A stretch of 64,000 nucleotides of DNA from Eriocheir sinensis (GCF_024679095.1 NC_066528.1:15252015-15316014), one strand, 5' to 3'; shown: positions 33,431 through 44,887, counted from the stretch's first letter. Numbers and translations: made by a program. The notes: generated by a model not told the origin, from the sequence alone.

Positions 33431-34772
33431 TCGCACTCCTAATTAGCGTTCACCATTTTGAACGCACTCATAATTAGCGCTCACCATTTTGTACGCACAC
33501 CTTATAAGCGCTCACCATTTTGTACGCACTCCTAATTAGCGTTCACCATTTTGTACGCACTCCTAATTAGCGCTCACCATTTTGTACGCACTCCTAATTA
33601 GCGTTCACCATTTTGTACGCACTCCTAATTAGCGTTCACCATTTTGTACGCACTCCTAATTAGCGTTCACCATTTTGTACGCACTCCTAATTAGCGTTCA
33701 CCATTTTGTACGCACTCCTAATTAGCGTTCACCATTTTGTACGCACTCCTAATTTGCGTTCACCATTTTGTACGCACTCCTAATTAGCGTTCACCATTTT
33801 GTACGCACTCCTAATTAGCGTTCACCATTTTGTACGCACTCCTAATTAGCGTTCACCATTTTGTACGCACTCCTAATTAGCGTTCACCATTTTGTACGCA
33901 CTCCTAATTAGCGTTTACCCTTTTGTACGCACTCCTAATTAGCTTTCACCATTTTGTACGCACTCCTAATTAGCGTTCACCATTTTGTACGCACTCCTAA
34001 TTAGCGTTCACCATTTTGTACGCACCCCTAATTAGCGTTCAACATTTTGTACGCACTCCTAATTAGCGTTCACCATTTTGTACGCACTCCTAATTTGCGT
34101 TCACCATTTTGTACGCACTCCTAATTAGCGTTCACCTTTTTGTACTCACTCCTAATTAGCGTTCACCATTTTGTACGCACTCCTAATTTGCGTTCACCAT
34201 TTTGTACGCACTCCTAATTGGCGTTCACCATTTTGTACGCACTCTTAATTTGCGTTCACCATTTTGTACGCACTCCTAATTGGCGTTCACCATTTTGTAC
34301 GCACTCTTAATTAGCGTTCACCATTTTGTACGCACTCCTAATTAGCGTTCACCTTTTTCTACGCACTCCTAATTTGCGTTCACCATTTTGTACGCACTCC
34401 TAATTAGCTTCACCATTTTGTACGCACTCCTAATTAGCGTTCACCATTTTGTACGCACTCATAATTAGCGTTCACCATTTTGTACGCACTCCTAATTAGC
34501 GTTCGCCATTTTGTACGCACTCCTAATTGGCGTTCACCATTTTGTACGCACTCTTAATTAGCGTTCACCATTTTGTACGAACTCCTAATTAACGTTTACC
34601 ATTTTGTACGCACTCCTAATGAGCGTTCACTATATTGTACGCACTCCTAATTAGCGTTCACCATTTTGTACGCACTCCTAATTAGCGTTCACCATTTTGT
34701 ACGCACTCCTAATTAGCGTTCACCATTTTGTACGCACTCCTAATTGGCGTTCACCATTTTGTACGCACTTTT
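33431..34772. repeat. 31-bp satellite array, copy B (~43 units)
   Basis: Same 31-bp unit as 29434-30325. It starts abruptly after CCTAAAATG. It is longer and carries its own variants (AATTTGCG, AATTGGCG, CTCTTAATT), some in pairs of units, which indicates later local amplification. Confidence 0.98.
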
Positions 34773-34974
34773 ATCATTTCCGTGGACCTTATACTACGCA
34801 CACAATCTCAAATTAACGTATACCAGTTTGTACGTTTTGCTCTAAATTTTCCATACCAGCTATACATTTTTTTTCTGATTTGCGTTCTAAGTGAGAGACA
34901 AAGACAGAGACTAACAGACACAGACAATTAGACAGACAGACAAACAGAGACAAACAAATCAAACAGACAAACCA

Positions 34975-35100
34975 CCGGAAATTGACCTCTCTTTTAGCCA
35001 CTCTCTACTGTTATCTTTTTTTTTCTAGCAGCATATATCGGGCTCTTTTTTCTACAGTTTTTATATGCCCTTGAGCTGCTTCCTTTCCTGTAAATAAAAT
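34975..35100 (+). mobile_element. LINE 3'-tail copy (unit B)
   Basis: Duplicate of 30531-30660, with minor substitutions. Confidence 0.75.
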
Positions 35101-35324
35101 AAAAAGAAACAGGCAGACAGATACCGACAGACAGACAGAGAGATAGACAGAGACAGGCTTCAGAAAATATAACCAAAACCAAAATAGAAACCACATCATA
35201 TATAAATCATGGACTCTGAGCCCCTTTGTCTAAACCAGCGCTGAAGAGAAAAAAAATAACCATGAAAATGAAAAAGAAATAAAAAAAATGAATGTATAAC
35301 GACTAACGTGGTCTTGTTTTGCTT

Positions 35325-36540
35325 TTCCTTTTCCTTCATCAATTCTTTCTTTACAATCTTTTCACTCTCTCTTACACTTTACTTTCCTGTCTATCTTTCA
35401 TCCTTCTTTTTCTTTCAACTTTCTTTCTTTCCAACACCCTAACACATACTAACATATACGTCTTTTTCTTTTCATTTTCCTTTATCAATTCTTTCTTTAC
35501 AATCTTTTCACTCTCTCTTAATCTTTACTTTCCTATCAATCCTTCATATTTCTTTCACTTTGCACTTTCTCTCGTCTTTCCAACACCCTAACACACACAC
35601 TAACATATACGTCTTTTTCTTTTCATTTTCCTTCATCAATTCTTTCTTTACAATCTTTTCACTCTCTCTTAATCTTTACTTTCCTATCAATCCTTCATAT
35701 TTCTTTTACTTTGCACTTTCTCTCGTCTTTCCAACACCCTAACACACACACTAACATATACGTCTTTTTCTTTTCATTTTCCTTTATCAATTCTTTCATT
35801 ACAATCTTTTCACTCTCTCTTAATCTTTACTTTCTTATCAATCCTTCATATTTCTTTTACTTTGCACTTTCTCTCGTCTTTCCAACACCCTAACACACAC
35901 ACTAACATATACGTCTTTTTCTTTTCATTTTCCTTTATCAATTCTTTCTTTACAATCTTTTCACTCTCTCTTACACATAACTTTCCTGTCTATCTTTCGC
36001 TCTTTTTACTTTCAACTTTCTTTCTTTCCAACACCCTAACACATACTAACATACGTCTTTTTCTTTTCATTTTCCTTTATCAATTCTTTCTTTACAATCT
36101 TTTCACTCTCTCTTACACTTTACTTTCCTGTCTATCCTTCACCCCTTTCTTTACTTTCAACTTTCTCTCGTCTTTCCAACACCCTAACACAAACACTAAC
36201 ATATACGTCTTTTTCTTTTCATTTTCCTTTATCAATTCTTTCTTTACAATCTTTTCACTCTCTCTCACACTTTACTTTCCTGTCTATCCTTCACCCCTTT
36301 CTTTACCTTCAACTTTCTCTCGTCTTTCCAACACCCTAACACACTCTAACATACGTCATTTTCTATTCCTTTTCTTTATTAATCTTTCTTTACAATCTTT
36401 TCACTCTCTCTTACATTTTACTTTCCTGTCTATCCTTCACCCCTTTCTTTACTTTCAACTTTCTCTCGTCTTCCCAACACCCTAACACACACAAACAAAC
36501 GTCATATTCTTTTCATTTTCCTTTATCAATTCTTTCTATT
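35325..36540. repeat. 151-bp tandem repeat, unit B (~8 copies)
   Basis: CACTTTCTCTCGTCTTTCC lies about 151 bp apart three times (35563, 35714, 35865), then units vary more. Units with CCTATCAATCC and with CCTGTCTATCC form two subtypes; the extra copies in B are mostly of the first subtype. Confidence 0.93.
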
Positions 36541-36759
36541 CACTCTTCGATCTCCCTTGCACAGCACTGGACTTCCCTTCCTATCCTTCTCCCTTCCATT
36601 ACTCTGCACTTTCTCTCCTCTTACCAACGGGATCAACCAAGACAAACAGTGTCTCTCAAATCATACACACGGAGCCTTCACGTCACTTCAAGCTTACAAA
36701 AAGAGGCGAAAAAGTAAGTCCCAAGCGGAGCAGTGACGCGCGGGCCAGGGAAGGTAAGG

Positions 36760-37670
36760 CCAGGTAACCCCCAGCCCCTTCCTTCTTCCGTACTCGCTTT
36801 CCCTTCCCTCCCCTTTTTTCATCTCTCCCTCCCTCCCTTTCTTCCTTATCTCCTTACTCGCTTTCTCTTCCCTTCCCTTCTTCTCCCTCCCTTCATTCCT
36901 TTCTCTTCCCTTCCCTTCTTTTCCCTCCCTTCCTCCTTTCTTTATCCCATTATTTGCTTTCTCTTCCCTTCCCTTCTTCTCCCTCCCTTCCTTCCTCCCT
37001 TCCTTCTCCCCTTACACCCTTTCTCTTCAATATCTTCCCTTTCTTATCTCTCCCTCCCTCCCTTTCTTCCTTATCTCCTTAATTGGTTTCTCTTCCCTTC
37101 CTTTCTTTCTCTTCCTCCTTCCCTCCTTTCTTTATCCCATTACTCGCTTTTTCTTTCCCTTCCTTTCTTTCTTCTCCCTTCGTCTATTCCTTATCTCTTT
37201 CTCGCTTTCTCTTCCTTTCCCTTCCCTTCCCTTCTTTCTTTTCTCTTCCTCCCTCTCTTCTTTACCCCTTTTTCGCTTTCTCTTCCTTTCCCTTCCCTTC
37301 TTTTCTTTCTTCCTCCTTCCTTTACCCCTTTCTCGCTTTCTCTTCCTTTCCCTTCCCTTCTTTTCTCTTCCTCCCTCTCTTCCTTACCCCTTTTTCGCTT
37401 TCTCTTCCTTTCCCTTCCCTTCCCTTCTTTCTTTTCTCTTCCTCCCTTCCTTACCCCTTTCTCGCGTTCTCTTCCTTTCCCTTCCCTTCTTTTCTCTTCC
37501 TCCCTCTCTTCCTTACCCCTTTCTCGCTTTCTCTTCCTTTCCCTTCCCTTCTTTTCTCTTCCTCCCTCCCTTCCTTACCCCTTTCTCGCTTTCTCTGCCT
37601 TTCCCTTCCCTTCTTTTCTCTTCCCCCCTTCCTTCTTTATCCCCTAACTCCATTTTCTCCTCCTTTCCTT
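36760..37670. repeat. CT-rich minisatellite, ~55-65 bp units (unit B)
   Basis: Counterpart of 31841-32665 with a different number and order of units. Ser/Leu/Phe/Pro frames are artefacts. Confidence 0.92.
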
Positions 37671-38112
37671 ACCAGCTCGTATTTCAAACATAAACAATAA
37701 CAAATACAAAATGGTGCTAACTTTTTTTTTATCTTTAATGGAATACGTAAGTGTGTTTATCGTACTTTTCTTTATTACTTAACATTGATTTGTATTATTA
37801 TTCCTCTCATCAGCTTTACTTGCCTCCAAAAATGTAATTACCTGAACCCGAGAATAACGACTTTTTTTTTTTTAACGTCGTATAAGTAGCCTGCCTCATC
37901 AATGGTGTGGCTAATATTTTTTTTCTTTTCTTGACCCGTTTTAGAAAGTGTGGTCAGCTGGTTTTATTGATTTTTTTTACTGTTTACGAATGAGTTTGAA
38001 ATATGTCGACTACACCGTGAAAATCCAACTCTTCTAACTAACTCCGTCCCATAATTGAAATAAAAAAAAGGCAAACTAGTCACATAACTTGATAAATATT
38101 AGTGCGAAGTTT
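37671..38112. other. AT-rich link (unit B), no gene
   Basis: Counterpart of 32666-33089; no coding frame seen. Confidence 0.6.
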
Positions 38113-38115
38113 GAA

Positions 38116-38299
38116 TCTGGTAGCAGCGACGGGCCACATTTTTGCTATGATATAAACCCCCCAAAATAGATGATGCATAAACTGATCACAAATGCGTCGA
38201 TATATATTATGAAATGGTTTGCGTGAGTGATGATTTTTTCTCATTTTTCTCGCTTAGAGGGGCCTTTAAGAAACATGATCCCCGCAGCTACCGGGTTAA
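38116..38299 (+). mobile_element. 180-bp TIR element (MITE A), copy 3
   Basis: Body 38116-38295, left flank TGAA, right flank TTAA; it is the duplicate of copy 2 with a handful of substitutions. Confidence 0.78.
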
Positions 38300-38450
38300 A
38301 AATGTGGCGTAGACGTCTCACCATTGTAGTAATTTAATATGTGATACTTTCCCCTACACAGACACGTGACTCACTTTCCATCACCTTCACGAGGCAACAC
38401 AAACAGGGAACTTTTTGTCTCGCTTCATTTCCATCCTATAAGCCTAAAAT

Positions 38451-38640
38451 GTGGGAGGGAGGGAGGAAAGGAGGGGGAGAGGGTAAAGGGGGCAGAGAGA
38501 AGGAGGGGAGAGAGGGAAAGGGGGAAGAAGGGTGAGGAGGGAAGGAGGGGAGGGAGGGAAAAGGGGGAAGATGGGGGAGGAGAGAAGGAGGGGAGGGAGG
38601 GGATAGGAGGGAGGGAGATGGGGGAGGAGAGGGGTGTGAA
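38451..38640. repeat. G-rich purine tract
   Basis: GGGAGGGAGG and AAGGGGGAAG words with many G runs, starting exactly where segmental unit B ends. Confidence 0.85.
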
Positions 38641-38687
38641 ACGATCTTAGGCTTAAAAAAAAGTGTGAGATGCATGGTGGCATTAAT

Positions 38688-38746
<59 letters not shown>
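38688..38746. repeat. (CT)n microsatellite
   Basis: Uninterrupted CT units, followed by a C-rich stretch with short CA runs to about 38830. Confidence 0.96.
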
Positions 38747-38747
<1 letters not shown>

Positions 38748-38847
38748 ACAATAAATATCACACACGTAGTCACACCTGCCCCCCCTACACACACACCCCT
38801 ACCCCCCCTCATCCCCCCCCAACCACCCACCACAAACAACAAACACA

Positions 38848-38995
38848 AGGACGGCGACGGACGGGGCGCGGCGCTGACAAGGACGGCGCGCGGTTGATAG
38901 AGTCGGCGACCCTCACGCGGCGACAGGAGTGACGGGCAGCAGACAACCCAGCCGCCGCAGCCGTGTACGGGCGACGAGGTGACTGATGGGCCATT
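38848..38995. other. CpG-rich patch
   Basis: About 150 bp with many CG dinucleotides (GGACGGGGCGCGGCGC, GGCGCGCGG, CACGCGGCGACAGG, GTACGGGCGACGAGG) in an otherwise CpG-poor neighbourhood. It may be an unmethylated regulatory patch or just a young repeat. No TATA box, initiator or ORF with recognisable content is visible. Confidence 0.4.
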
Positions 38996-39004
38996 CCTGA
39001 GATA

Positions 39005-39460
39005 CCTCCACGGACACGCTGCCTGGGGTGATGGGGTGATAGAGGTGATGGGGGGTGGGGTGATGGGGGTGGCTCTTCATTGTGGGATCTGTGTCTGGTA
39101 AGTAAGAAGTCGGAGAGCGTTGAGTCGTAAGTCTGGGGTCAGGTCGTTAGTCTTCTGTGAGATTGTAGAATGGGGTGGTGGGGTGATGTTGGGTGATGGG
39201 GTGGTGGGGTGATGGGGGTGGCTCTTCATAGGGGAGTCAGTGTCTGGTAAATAAAAAGTCCAAAAACGTTGAGTCGTAAGTCTGGGGTCAGGTTGTGAGT
39301 CTTATGTGAGATTGTCTGATGGGGTGATGGGGTGATAGAGGTGATGGGGGGGTGGGGTGATGGGGTGCGTCTTCATTGTGGGGTCTGTGTGTGGGTGGTT
39401 GATGGGAAGTCCGTGATAGTTGATTGGTATGGTCGGGTTGTGAGTCTTTTGTGTACACGG
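39005..39460. repeat. ~170-bp tandem repeat rich in GATGGGGTG
   Basis: GGGGTGATGGGGGTGGCTCTTCAT, GTGTCTGGTAA, CGTTGAGTCGTAAGTCTGGGG and GTGAGATTGT occur in order at about 39050-39165 and 39205-39315. A partial third copy follows to about 39440. Confidence 0.88.
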
Positions 39461-39464
39461 ATAA

Positions 39465-39870
39465 GGTATTTGCATTTACACGACCTAACTGACTGACTGG
39501 ATAGTGGTGTGATGGCGGGGAGGGGGGAATGGAGTCTGTGGAAGTTGAAGTCAGATTTCCCGAGACTCACTTCGTATGGATTAGCATAAAGGTTAGCATA
39601 TACACCATTGTCTGACTGACGGGGTAATGGAATGATGGATAAGTGATGGGGGAAGGGAAGTGAAAATGGAGTCTGTGTATGTTGATGTAAGATTTTCCGA
39701 GACTCACTTCGAATGGATAGGAGGTTAGTATTTACACCACTGAATGACTGACGGGGTAATGGAATGATGGGGGAATCGAGTCTGTGTATGTTGAAGTAAG
39801 ATTTCCCGAGACTCACTTCGAATGGGTAGGAGGTTAACATTCACACGGACACACTGACGGGAAGAATGGG
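39465..39870. repeat. ~110-130 bp tandem repeat (4 copies)
   Basis: GACTGACGGGGTAATGGAATG, GGAGTCTGTGTATGTTGA, AAGTAAGATTTCCCGAGAC and TCACTTCGAATGGATAGGAGG recur near 39500, 39610, 39740 and 39835. The 155-codon minus-strand frame is a by-product. Confidence 0.88.
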
Positions 39871-39996
39871 GAGGAATGGGGGATAGGTTGGTCCTGGGTC
39901 TCCGTGAGTTGAAGCAAAAATTCGGCTCCTCTCTCACCCCTCTTTTGCCTCTCCTATTTTTCCCTCCCCTCCCCACTTATCACCCCATTCCCCCTC

Positions 39997-40347
39997 CAGC
40001 GGTGGCTGAATGGTTAGCGTACTGGGCCAGCATTCATCACGCCATGGACAACGTCGGTTCGAGTCCCCACACTACCACCTGGGATTTTTCAGTCACCGCC
40101 GAGTGGCCTAAGACTACCCACATGCTGTCCAGAAGACCACCCATCAACCCGGACTCTAGAAGAAACCGTCCAGTGAATCAAGAATGAGTTCCGGGGGGCA
40201 GCATGAGCCAAGCATAACTGGCGCCACTATAAAAATTGCCTGCGCCATGACGGGCTTAGGCCAACCACCAGCTAGGCCCCTAAAGAAAGCCTACATGCGC
40301 TATAGGCTGAGATGTAAAAAAAAAAAAAATAAATAAATAAAAAAAAT
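39997..40347 (+). mobile_element. tRNA-derived SINE, full length
   Basis: The tRNA-like head has an A-box match TGGCTGAATGG at 40003-40013 and a B-box match GGTTCGAGTCC at 40056-40066, spaced as in polymerase III genes. The body is non-coding and includes AATGAGTTCCGGGGGGCAGC, TGGCGCCACTATAAA and CTGCGCCATGACGGG. The 3' end is an A run followed by AATA repeats (40315-40347). Related copies lie at 16785-16896 (3' part) and 63884-64000 (reverse, with a different tail). It would move only with enzymes supplied by a LINE. Target duplications are not clear. It is not a functional tRNA because the head does not fold into four good arms. Confidence 0.85.
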
Positions 40348-40349
40348 CC

Positions 40350-40680
40350 TTCACCCAAATTCCTAACCCCTCTCCCCAAGCATCCCCTTCCTCTCTCCCT
40401 CCCTCCCCTTTCTCTCTGTCCCCTCTTTCCCCTCTCCTATCTTCCCAACCACTCCCCAGTAAACACTCCCCCTTCCCTCCCTCCCCCCTCTATCCCCCTG
40501 CCTTCCCAGCCCCACCCCCCTACAGCATTCCCTCTCCCCCTCCTCTTCCCCTCTCCTATCCTTCCAACGCCTACAATGAGCACTATCAACACCTCACTCC
40601 TCCCCTTCCTCCCTCCCTTTCCTTCCCTTCCCCCCTCCCCCCTCACCTGTCATCACCTATTCAACACGGTCGCCCATTTT
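40350..40680. repeat. C-rich pyrimidine tract
   Basis: CTCCCTCCC/CCCCTT sequence with loose tandem structure (CCCCTCTCCTATC at 40431 and 40549). No gene. Confidence 0.75.
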
Positions 40681-40779
40681 CTTCTTGTCTTCATCCATAT
40701 TTTTGTCTTGCTCATTTAAGAGGCACATATTTTAGTTATTTTTATTGTTGTTGTTGTTTTCTTTACCCTGACTATCGTT

Positions 40780-40915
40780 CTCTTCTTCTTCTTCTCCTTC
40801 TTCTTCTTCTTCTTCTTCGTCTTCTTGTCTACTATTTCTCTCCTCTGTTTTCTCTCCCTTCTCCTCATCTATTTTCTTTGTCGCAGTTTTCTTCCTTTTC
40901 TTCATCTTTCGTCTT
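40780..40915. repeat. CTT-rich pyrimidine tract
   Basis: (CTT)n at about 40782-40819 and further TTTTCTTC sequence leading into the next array. Confidence 0.85.
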
Positions 40916-41130
40916 TTGTTTTCTTCCTTCTCCATCTCCAACTCCGTATTTTGTTCCTCCTCCCTCATCTCCTCCATCTCCAACTCCGTATTTTCTTCCT
41001 CCCTCATCTCCTCCATCTCCAACTCCGTGTTTTCTTCCTCCCTCATCTCCTCCATCTCCAACTCCGTATTTTGTTCCTCCCTCATCTCCTCCATCTCCAA
41101 CTCCGTATTTTGTTCCTCCTCCTCCTCCTC
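40916..41130. repeat. 39-42 bp minisatellite (5 copies)
   Basis: CCATCTCCAACTCCGTATTTT recurs near 40932, 40973, 41012, 41051 and 41090 with CTTCCTCCCTCATCTCCT between copies. Spacing of 39 or 42 bp keeps frames open (Glu-Leu-Glu-Met-Glu on the minus strand), which mimics a gene; no start context or domain supports one. Confidence 0.93.
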
Positions 41131-41335
41131 CTCTTTGTCTTTCTTCATATTTTCTTTCTTTTACTCTTCCTGTCTTCACTTTCAACTTCATATCGTCTTC
41201 CTCCTCCTCCTCCTCCTCCTCCTCTTCCTCTTTTTCCTCTTTATGATTTTTCTCTCTTCCTCTTCTTCCTTTTCCTTTTCCTCCTCCTATTCTTTCTCTC
41301 TTCTTTATATTTTCTCTCTCCCAGTGTCTACTACA
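41131..41335. repeat. Polypyrimidine tract with CTC repeat
   Basis: (CTC)n at about 41199-41226, otherwise TTCCTCTT-type sequence. Confidence 0.85.
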
Positions 41336-41345
41336 ACTACCCCCC

Positions 41346-41347
<2 letters not shown>

Positions 41348-41414
<67 letters not shown>

Positions 41415-41656
41415 TACATAAGGGTCATTACGCACGTACACATGTGCATTCGTGCATAAGCGCCGTGTGTGCGTGTGTGTGTGCGGTGTGTGGGACAGTG
41501 TGTGTGTACGTGCGTGTGTGAGCGTGTAATCGAACGTACATGTCTTTGAGAGAGAGAGAGAGAGAGAGAGAGAATGATAAATATGGAAAAAAGGACACAA
41601 AAGATATATGCTAAGAATTAGTTTTTACTTTAATGCCACGTAATGCTACAGACGTG

Positions 41657-41694
<38 letters not shown>

Positions 41695-41748
41695 TGACAG
41701 ACAGAGAGACACAGAGAAAGTAACAGACACACAGAACATAAGGAGCTA

Positions 41749-41798
<50 letters not shown>

Positions 41799-41800
41799 TG
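41348..41800. repeat. Cluster of CT, GT, GA and CA microsatellites
   Basis: (CT)n at about 41350-41411, GT-rich 41468-41520, (GA)n at 41549-41573 and 41661-41691, and (CA)n at 41753-41795. Confidence 0.94.
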
Positions 41801-41974
41801 CTTGTGAGGGGGTAGGAGACAGTTGGAGACGTCTTACCTATTAATCTATTTACACCTGATAGATTTTTTTACTTCCCTGCCCATTTTCCGCCTCTCCCCC
41901 TTCATCCCTCTCTCCCCTATTCGTTCTCAGTGTTTGTAAGGGGTGAAGGGAAGAGGAAAGGAAGAACTGGGTTA

Positions 41975-42035
41975 ATGTGACGGAGATGAGCACTGAGGCC
42001 ACGCGCATCTATAGCTTATGCTCTAAAACTTTACC
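41975..42035 (+). mobile_element. Dispersed head element D
   Basis: GACGGAGATGAGCACTGAGG, CCACGCGCATCTATAG and CTTATGC match 63580-63628 (plus) and 63795-63872 (minus). The element is short, non-coding and found next to LINE tails in the other two places. Confidence 0.65.
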
Positions 42036-42059
42036 TTAATCAACCAACAGGGAGACGCA

Positions 42060-42132
42060 AAACATCTTTCTTCTTTTTCTTCACAATTTCTTTCTTCCTT
42101 TTTTTACCTCTTCTTTTCTGTTCGTTCTGCAT

Positions 42133-42207
<75 letters not shown>

Positions 42208-42305
42208 TTCTTTTTCACTCCCTTTCTCAATACCAACCTCTCCTTCCTTCCTTGCTTACCCTTCTTCCACCTCTCTTTCCCTCCCTCCCTTTCTTCCTCC
42301 ATTCG
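42060..42305. repeat. Pyrimidine tract with (CT)n
   Basis: TTCTTTTTC sequence and a (CT)n run at about 42141-42204. The 42306-42560 stretch after it is mixed with GC-rich words and no recognisable gene. Confidence 0.9.
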
Positions 42306-42544
42306 TTCCCCGTGCTTGTGAAAGGGAAAGGGGTGGGGAGCGGGGCACCTGGGGGTCTGTTTACACCTGTCTGGGCCGCGGCAGGTACTGGGGTGTAATT
42401 TTAGCTCCAAGGCGCCGGACCCGTCAACACGTGAACCGCTTATTCCAGACCAATCGCTCGGCGGACCACTTTGGGAAGGTCTTGTGAGGGGGTGAGTCAC
42501 TTTGTATATGAGTAAGTGTGTGAGTCTACCTGTTGATGTCTGTT

Positions 42545-42900
42545 TACCTATCTTCATCTTCTTCGTCTTCTTGTCTACTGTTTCTCTCCTCTGTTTTCTG
42601 TTTTCTCATCTCATCTGTTATCTTTTTCGCATTTATTTTTCTTCTCTTTCTCCTCTTTCTCCTCCTCCTCTCTTGTCTTGTTATCATTCTTATCCGGTTC
42701 TTCTAATTCTTCTTTTTAACTTTTCTTCTTTATCTTTTTTCCTTGTGTTCCTCCTCCGTCTCCTCCATCTACAACGCCATATCTTCCTACCACCTATCCT
42801 AACTACCTATCTACAGCTGTTATCTACCTATTTATACCTGTTTCTCTACCTGTCTACATCTGTCTATATCTACACTCTACAGACGGGAAAGTGTACAGAA
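42545..42900. repeat. Pyrimidine-rich degenerate repeat
   Basis: CTTCTTCGTCTTCTTGTCTAC and TTTCTCTCCTCTGTTTTC also occur at about 40815-40855, so part of this is a decayed copy of the 40.8-kb repeat. CTACCTA-type words follow at 42790-42870. Confidence 0.7.
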
Positions 42901-42919
42901 AGGAAAAGGGAGGGAGAGC

Positions 42920-43530
42920 AGATAGACTTTCCTTCCCCTTTCCGCTTCCCTTTATTTCCTTCCCCTTTATTCCCTCCCCACGTTCCCTTTCTTTCCCCTT
43001 TATTCCCTCCCCATGTTCCCTTTCTTTCCCCTTTATTCCCTCCCCACTTCCCCTCTCCTCTTCCCTTTCCTTCCCCTTCATTCCCTCCCCACTTCCCATC
43101 TCCCCCTTTCTTTCCCCTTTATTCCCTCCCCACTTCCCCTCTCATCTTCCCTTTCTTTCCCCCTCCTTCCCTCCACTCTTCCCTTTCCTTCCCCTTCATT
43201 CCCTCCCCACTTCCCCTCTCCTCTTCCCTTTCTTTCCCCTTCATTCCCTCCCCATTTCCCCTCTCCTCTTCCCTTTCTTTCCCTCTCCTTCCCTCCCCAT
43301 TTCCCCTCTCTTCTTCCCTTTCTTTCCCCCTCCTTCCCTCTCCTCTCCCCTTTCCTTTCTTTCCCCCTCCTTCCCTCCCCTCTCCCCTTCATTCCCTCCC
43401 CACTTTCCCTCCCCTCTTCCCTTTCTTTCCCTCCCCACTTTCCCTCCCCTCCTCCCTTTCTTTCCTCCTCCTTCCCTTCCCATTTTCACTCTCCTCTTCC
43501 CTTCCTTTTAACCCGTCTCAAACATCTTTC
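42920..43530. repeat. ~35-50 bp CT-rich minisatellite
   Basis: CCCTTTCTTTCCCC, TTCATTCCCTCCCCA and CTTCCCCTCTCCTCTT recur about 13-15 times. The Pro/Ser/Phe frame of about 350 codons is an artefact. Confidence 0.93.
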
Positions 43531-43619
43531 CTTCCTCTTCTCATCCCTTGCATTGGCTGACTGGTTCCTACAGTTGTTTATTATTTCGCTGGGGTCTGCT
43601 TCTGTGATGCCCACCTTAC

Positions 43620-43895
43620 CCTTCCCTTTTTTTTGTTCTTGCTATTTTTTTTGTTCTTCTTGTTCTTTGTATTTTTCTTCTTTATAATTTTTTTTCATCA
43701 TCCTCCGTCTAATTATTTTTGCTTCTTGTCTTCTCCTTGTTTTGCTTTTGTTCTAATCCGGTTCTTCTTGTTCTTCTTTTTTTACTCTTCTTCTTTATCT
43801 TTTTTTTATCATCCTGCATCAAGTTATTTTTTCTGCTTTCTTCTCCGGCTTCTTCCTTTCCTCCTCCTCCTCCTCCTCCTCCTCCTTCACACACT
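43620..43895. repeat. T-rich pyrimidine tract, two ~120-bp units
   Basis: GTTCTTCTTGTTCTT, CTTTATAATTTTTTTTCATC/CTTTATCTTTTTTTTATC and ATCCTCCGTC/ATCCTGCATC recur; it ends with (CTC)n at about 43861-43884. Confidence 0.82.
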
Positions 43896-43899
43896 GCAT

Positions 43900-44160
43900 G
43901 GTACAGACTTAACAGCCTCTCAATATATCAGACCCCAAAACAGCCCAATACTAACAGCCAAGACAAACACGAATCTACACAACAGCCCACAGACATGAAC
44001 CCCAAAACAGACCACAACTGACAGACTAACAGAACTAACAGCCAACAGACAAAACAGGGATCCACACAACAGCAAAACAGACAATACCTCATAAGTCCAT
44101 AGTATTAACAGCTAACAGACAGACTTTGATCAACGCGACAACAGACAGGCAAGGACCCAA
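43900..44160. repeat. ACAGC/ACAGAC-rich degenerate tandem repeat
   Basis: AACAGCC, AACAGAC and CACACAACAGC words recur at irregular spacing of ~30-50 bp. No gene. Confidence 0.7.
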
Positions 44161-44164
44161 AACA

Positions 44165-44253
44165 GCTTTCTTCTTCTTCTTCTTCATCTTCTTCTTCTTC
44201 TTCTGCTCCATTTCTTTCTTCCTTCTTTATTTCTCCTTTTCCTTTCGTTCTCC

Positions 44254-44342
<89 letters not shown>

Positions 44343-44395
44343 TGCCTGCGTGTCTTTGCCAATAAAAACACATTACATAAGCTCATTGTACACAC

Positions 44396-44450
<55 letters not shown>
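44165..44450. repeat. CTT and CT microsatellites
   Basis: (CTT)n at about 44167-44202, (CT)n at about 44254-44338 and again at 44399-44447, separated by mixed sequence. Confidence 0.95.
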
Positions 44451-44452
<2 letters not shown>

Positions 44453-44884
44453 GGAACGGTAAACTGCAGGCGAGGGCGAGACTACCACGTGACCGAACCC
44501 TTAGCGACCTAGTACCCACATAGCTTGCGTTCCTCCTGGGCCATCTAATCATCAGCCGCGACATGGCAAGGCGCTGCGCTCTCATCCTATCCTTCACGCG
44601 TCCAAGGGTTGCCACGCGTAGCTGGTAACACTGTCAACACACACACACCGCCCGCACGTTTCTTTGCTGTGGCGTGAAGATTTAGTGTATTGCTTATATT
44701 TATGGCTTTATGGGTTAAGGGAATATGCTGGGAACGAAAGGTGGAAGGGTAAGGAAGGAAAGGCAGGTTGGTAGAGAGAAAGGGAGTGATAGAGAGAGGA
44801 AAGCGAAGTGGGTAAGGTAAAGTTTAAGGTAAGTTAAGGTAAGGTTTGAATTTTGATGCGAGAAGATGTGTCTCATATTTCACA

Positions 44885-44885
<1 letters not shown>
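44451..44885. other. Unassigned mixed interval
   Basis: GC-moderate sequence without domain-bearing ORF. CTGGTAACACTG at 44620 resembles the terminal word of the TIR elements at 46.7-48.2 and 52.0 kb on the minus strand, so a transposon edge may lie here. GGTAAGGTAAAG repeats occur at 44813-44847. Confidence 0.4.

Positions 44886-44887
<2 letters not shown>

Larger units (their letters stand above)
33431..38450. repeat. Segmental tandem duplication, unit B
   Basis: Second copy of 29434-33430, about 1 kb longer because the 31-bp and 151-bp arrays have more units. It ends at CCTAAAATG, the same word that ends unit A, after which unrelated G-rich DNA starts. Its AGACAG link is single where unit A has two. 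Confidence 0.95.

Noticed and set aside
39373..39840. 155-codon minus-strand frame with less extreme composition
   Set aside because: It shows the same peptide words three to four times, matching the ~110-130 bp DNA repeat; no domain.
42502..43687. Plus-strand frames up to 352 codons rich in Pro/Ser/Phe
   Set aside because: Translation of the CT-rich minisatellite; several frames are open together, as expected for pyrimidine DNA.
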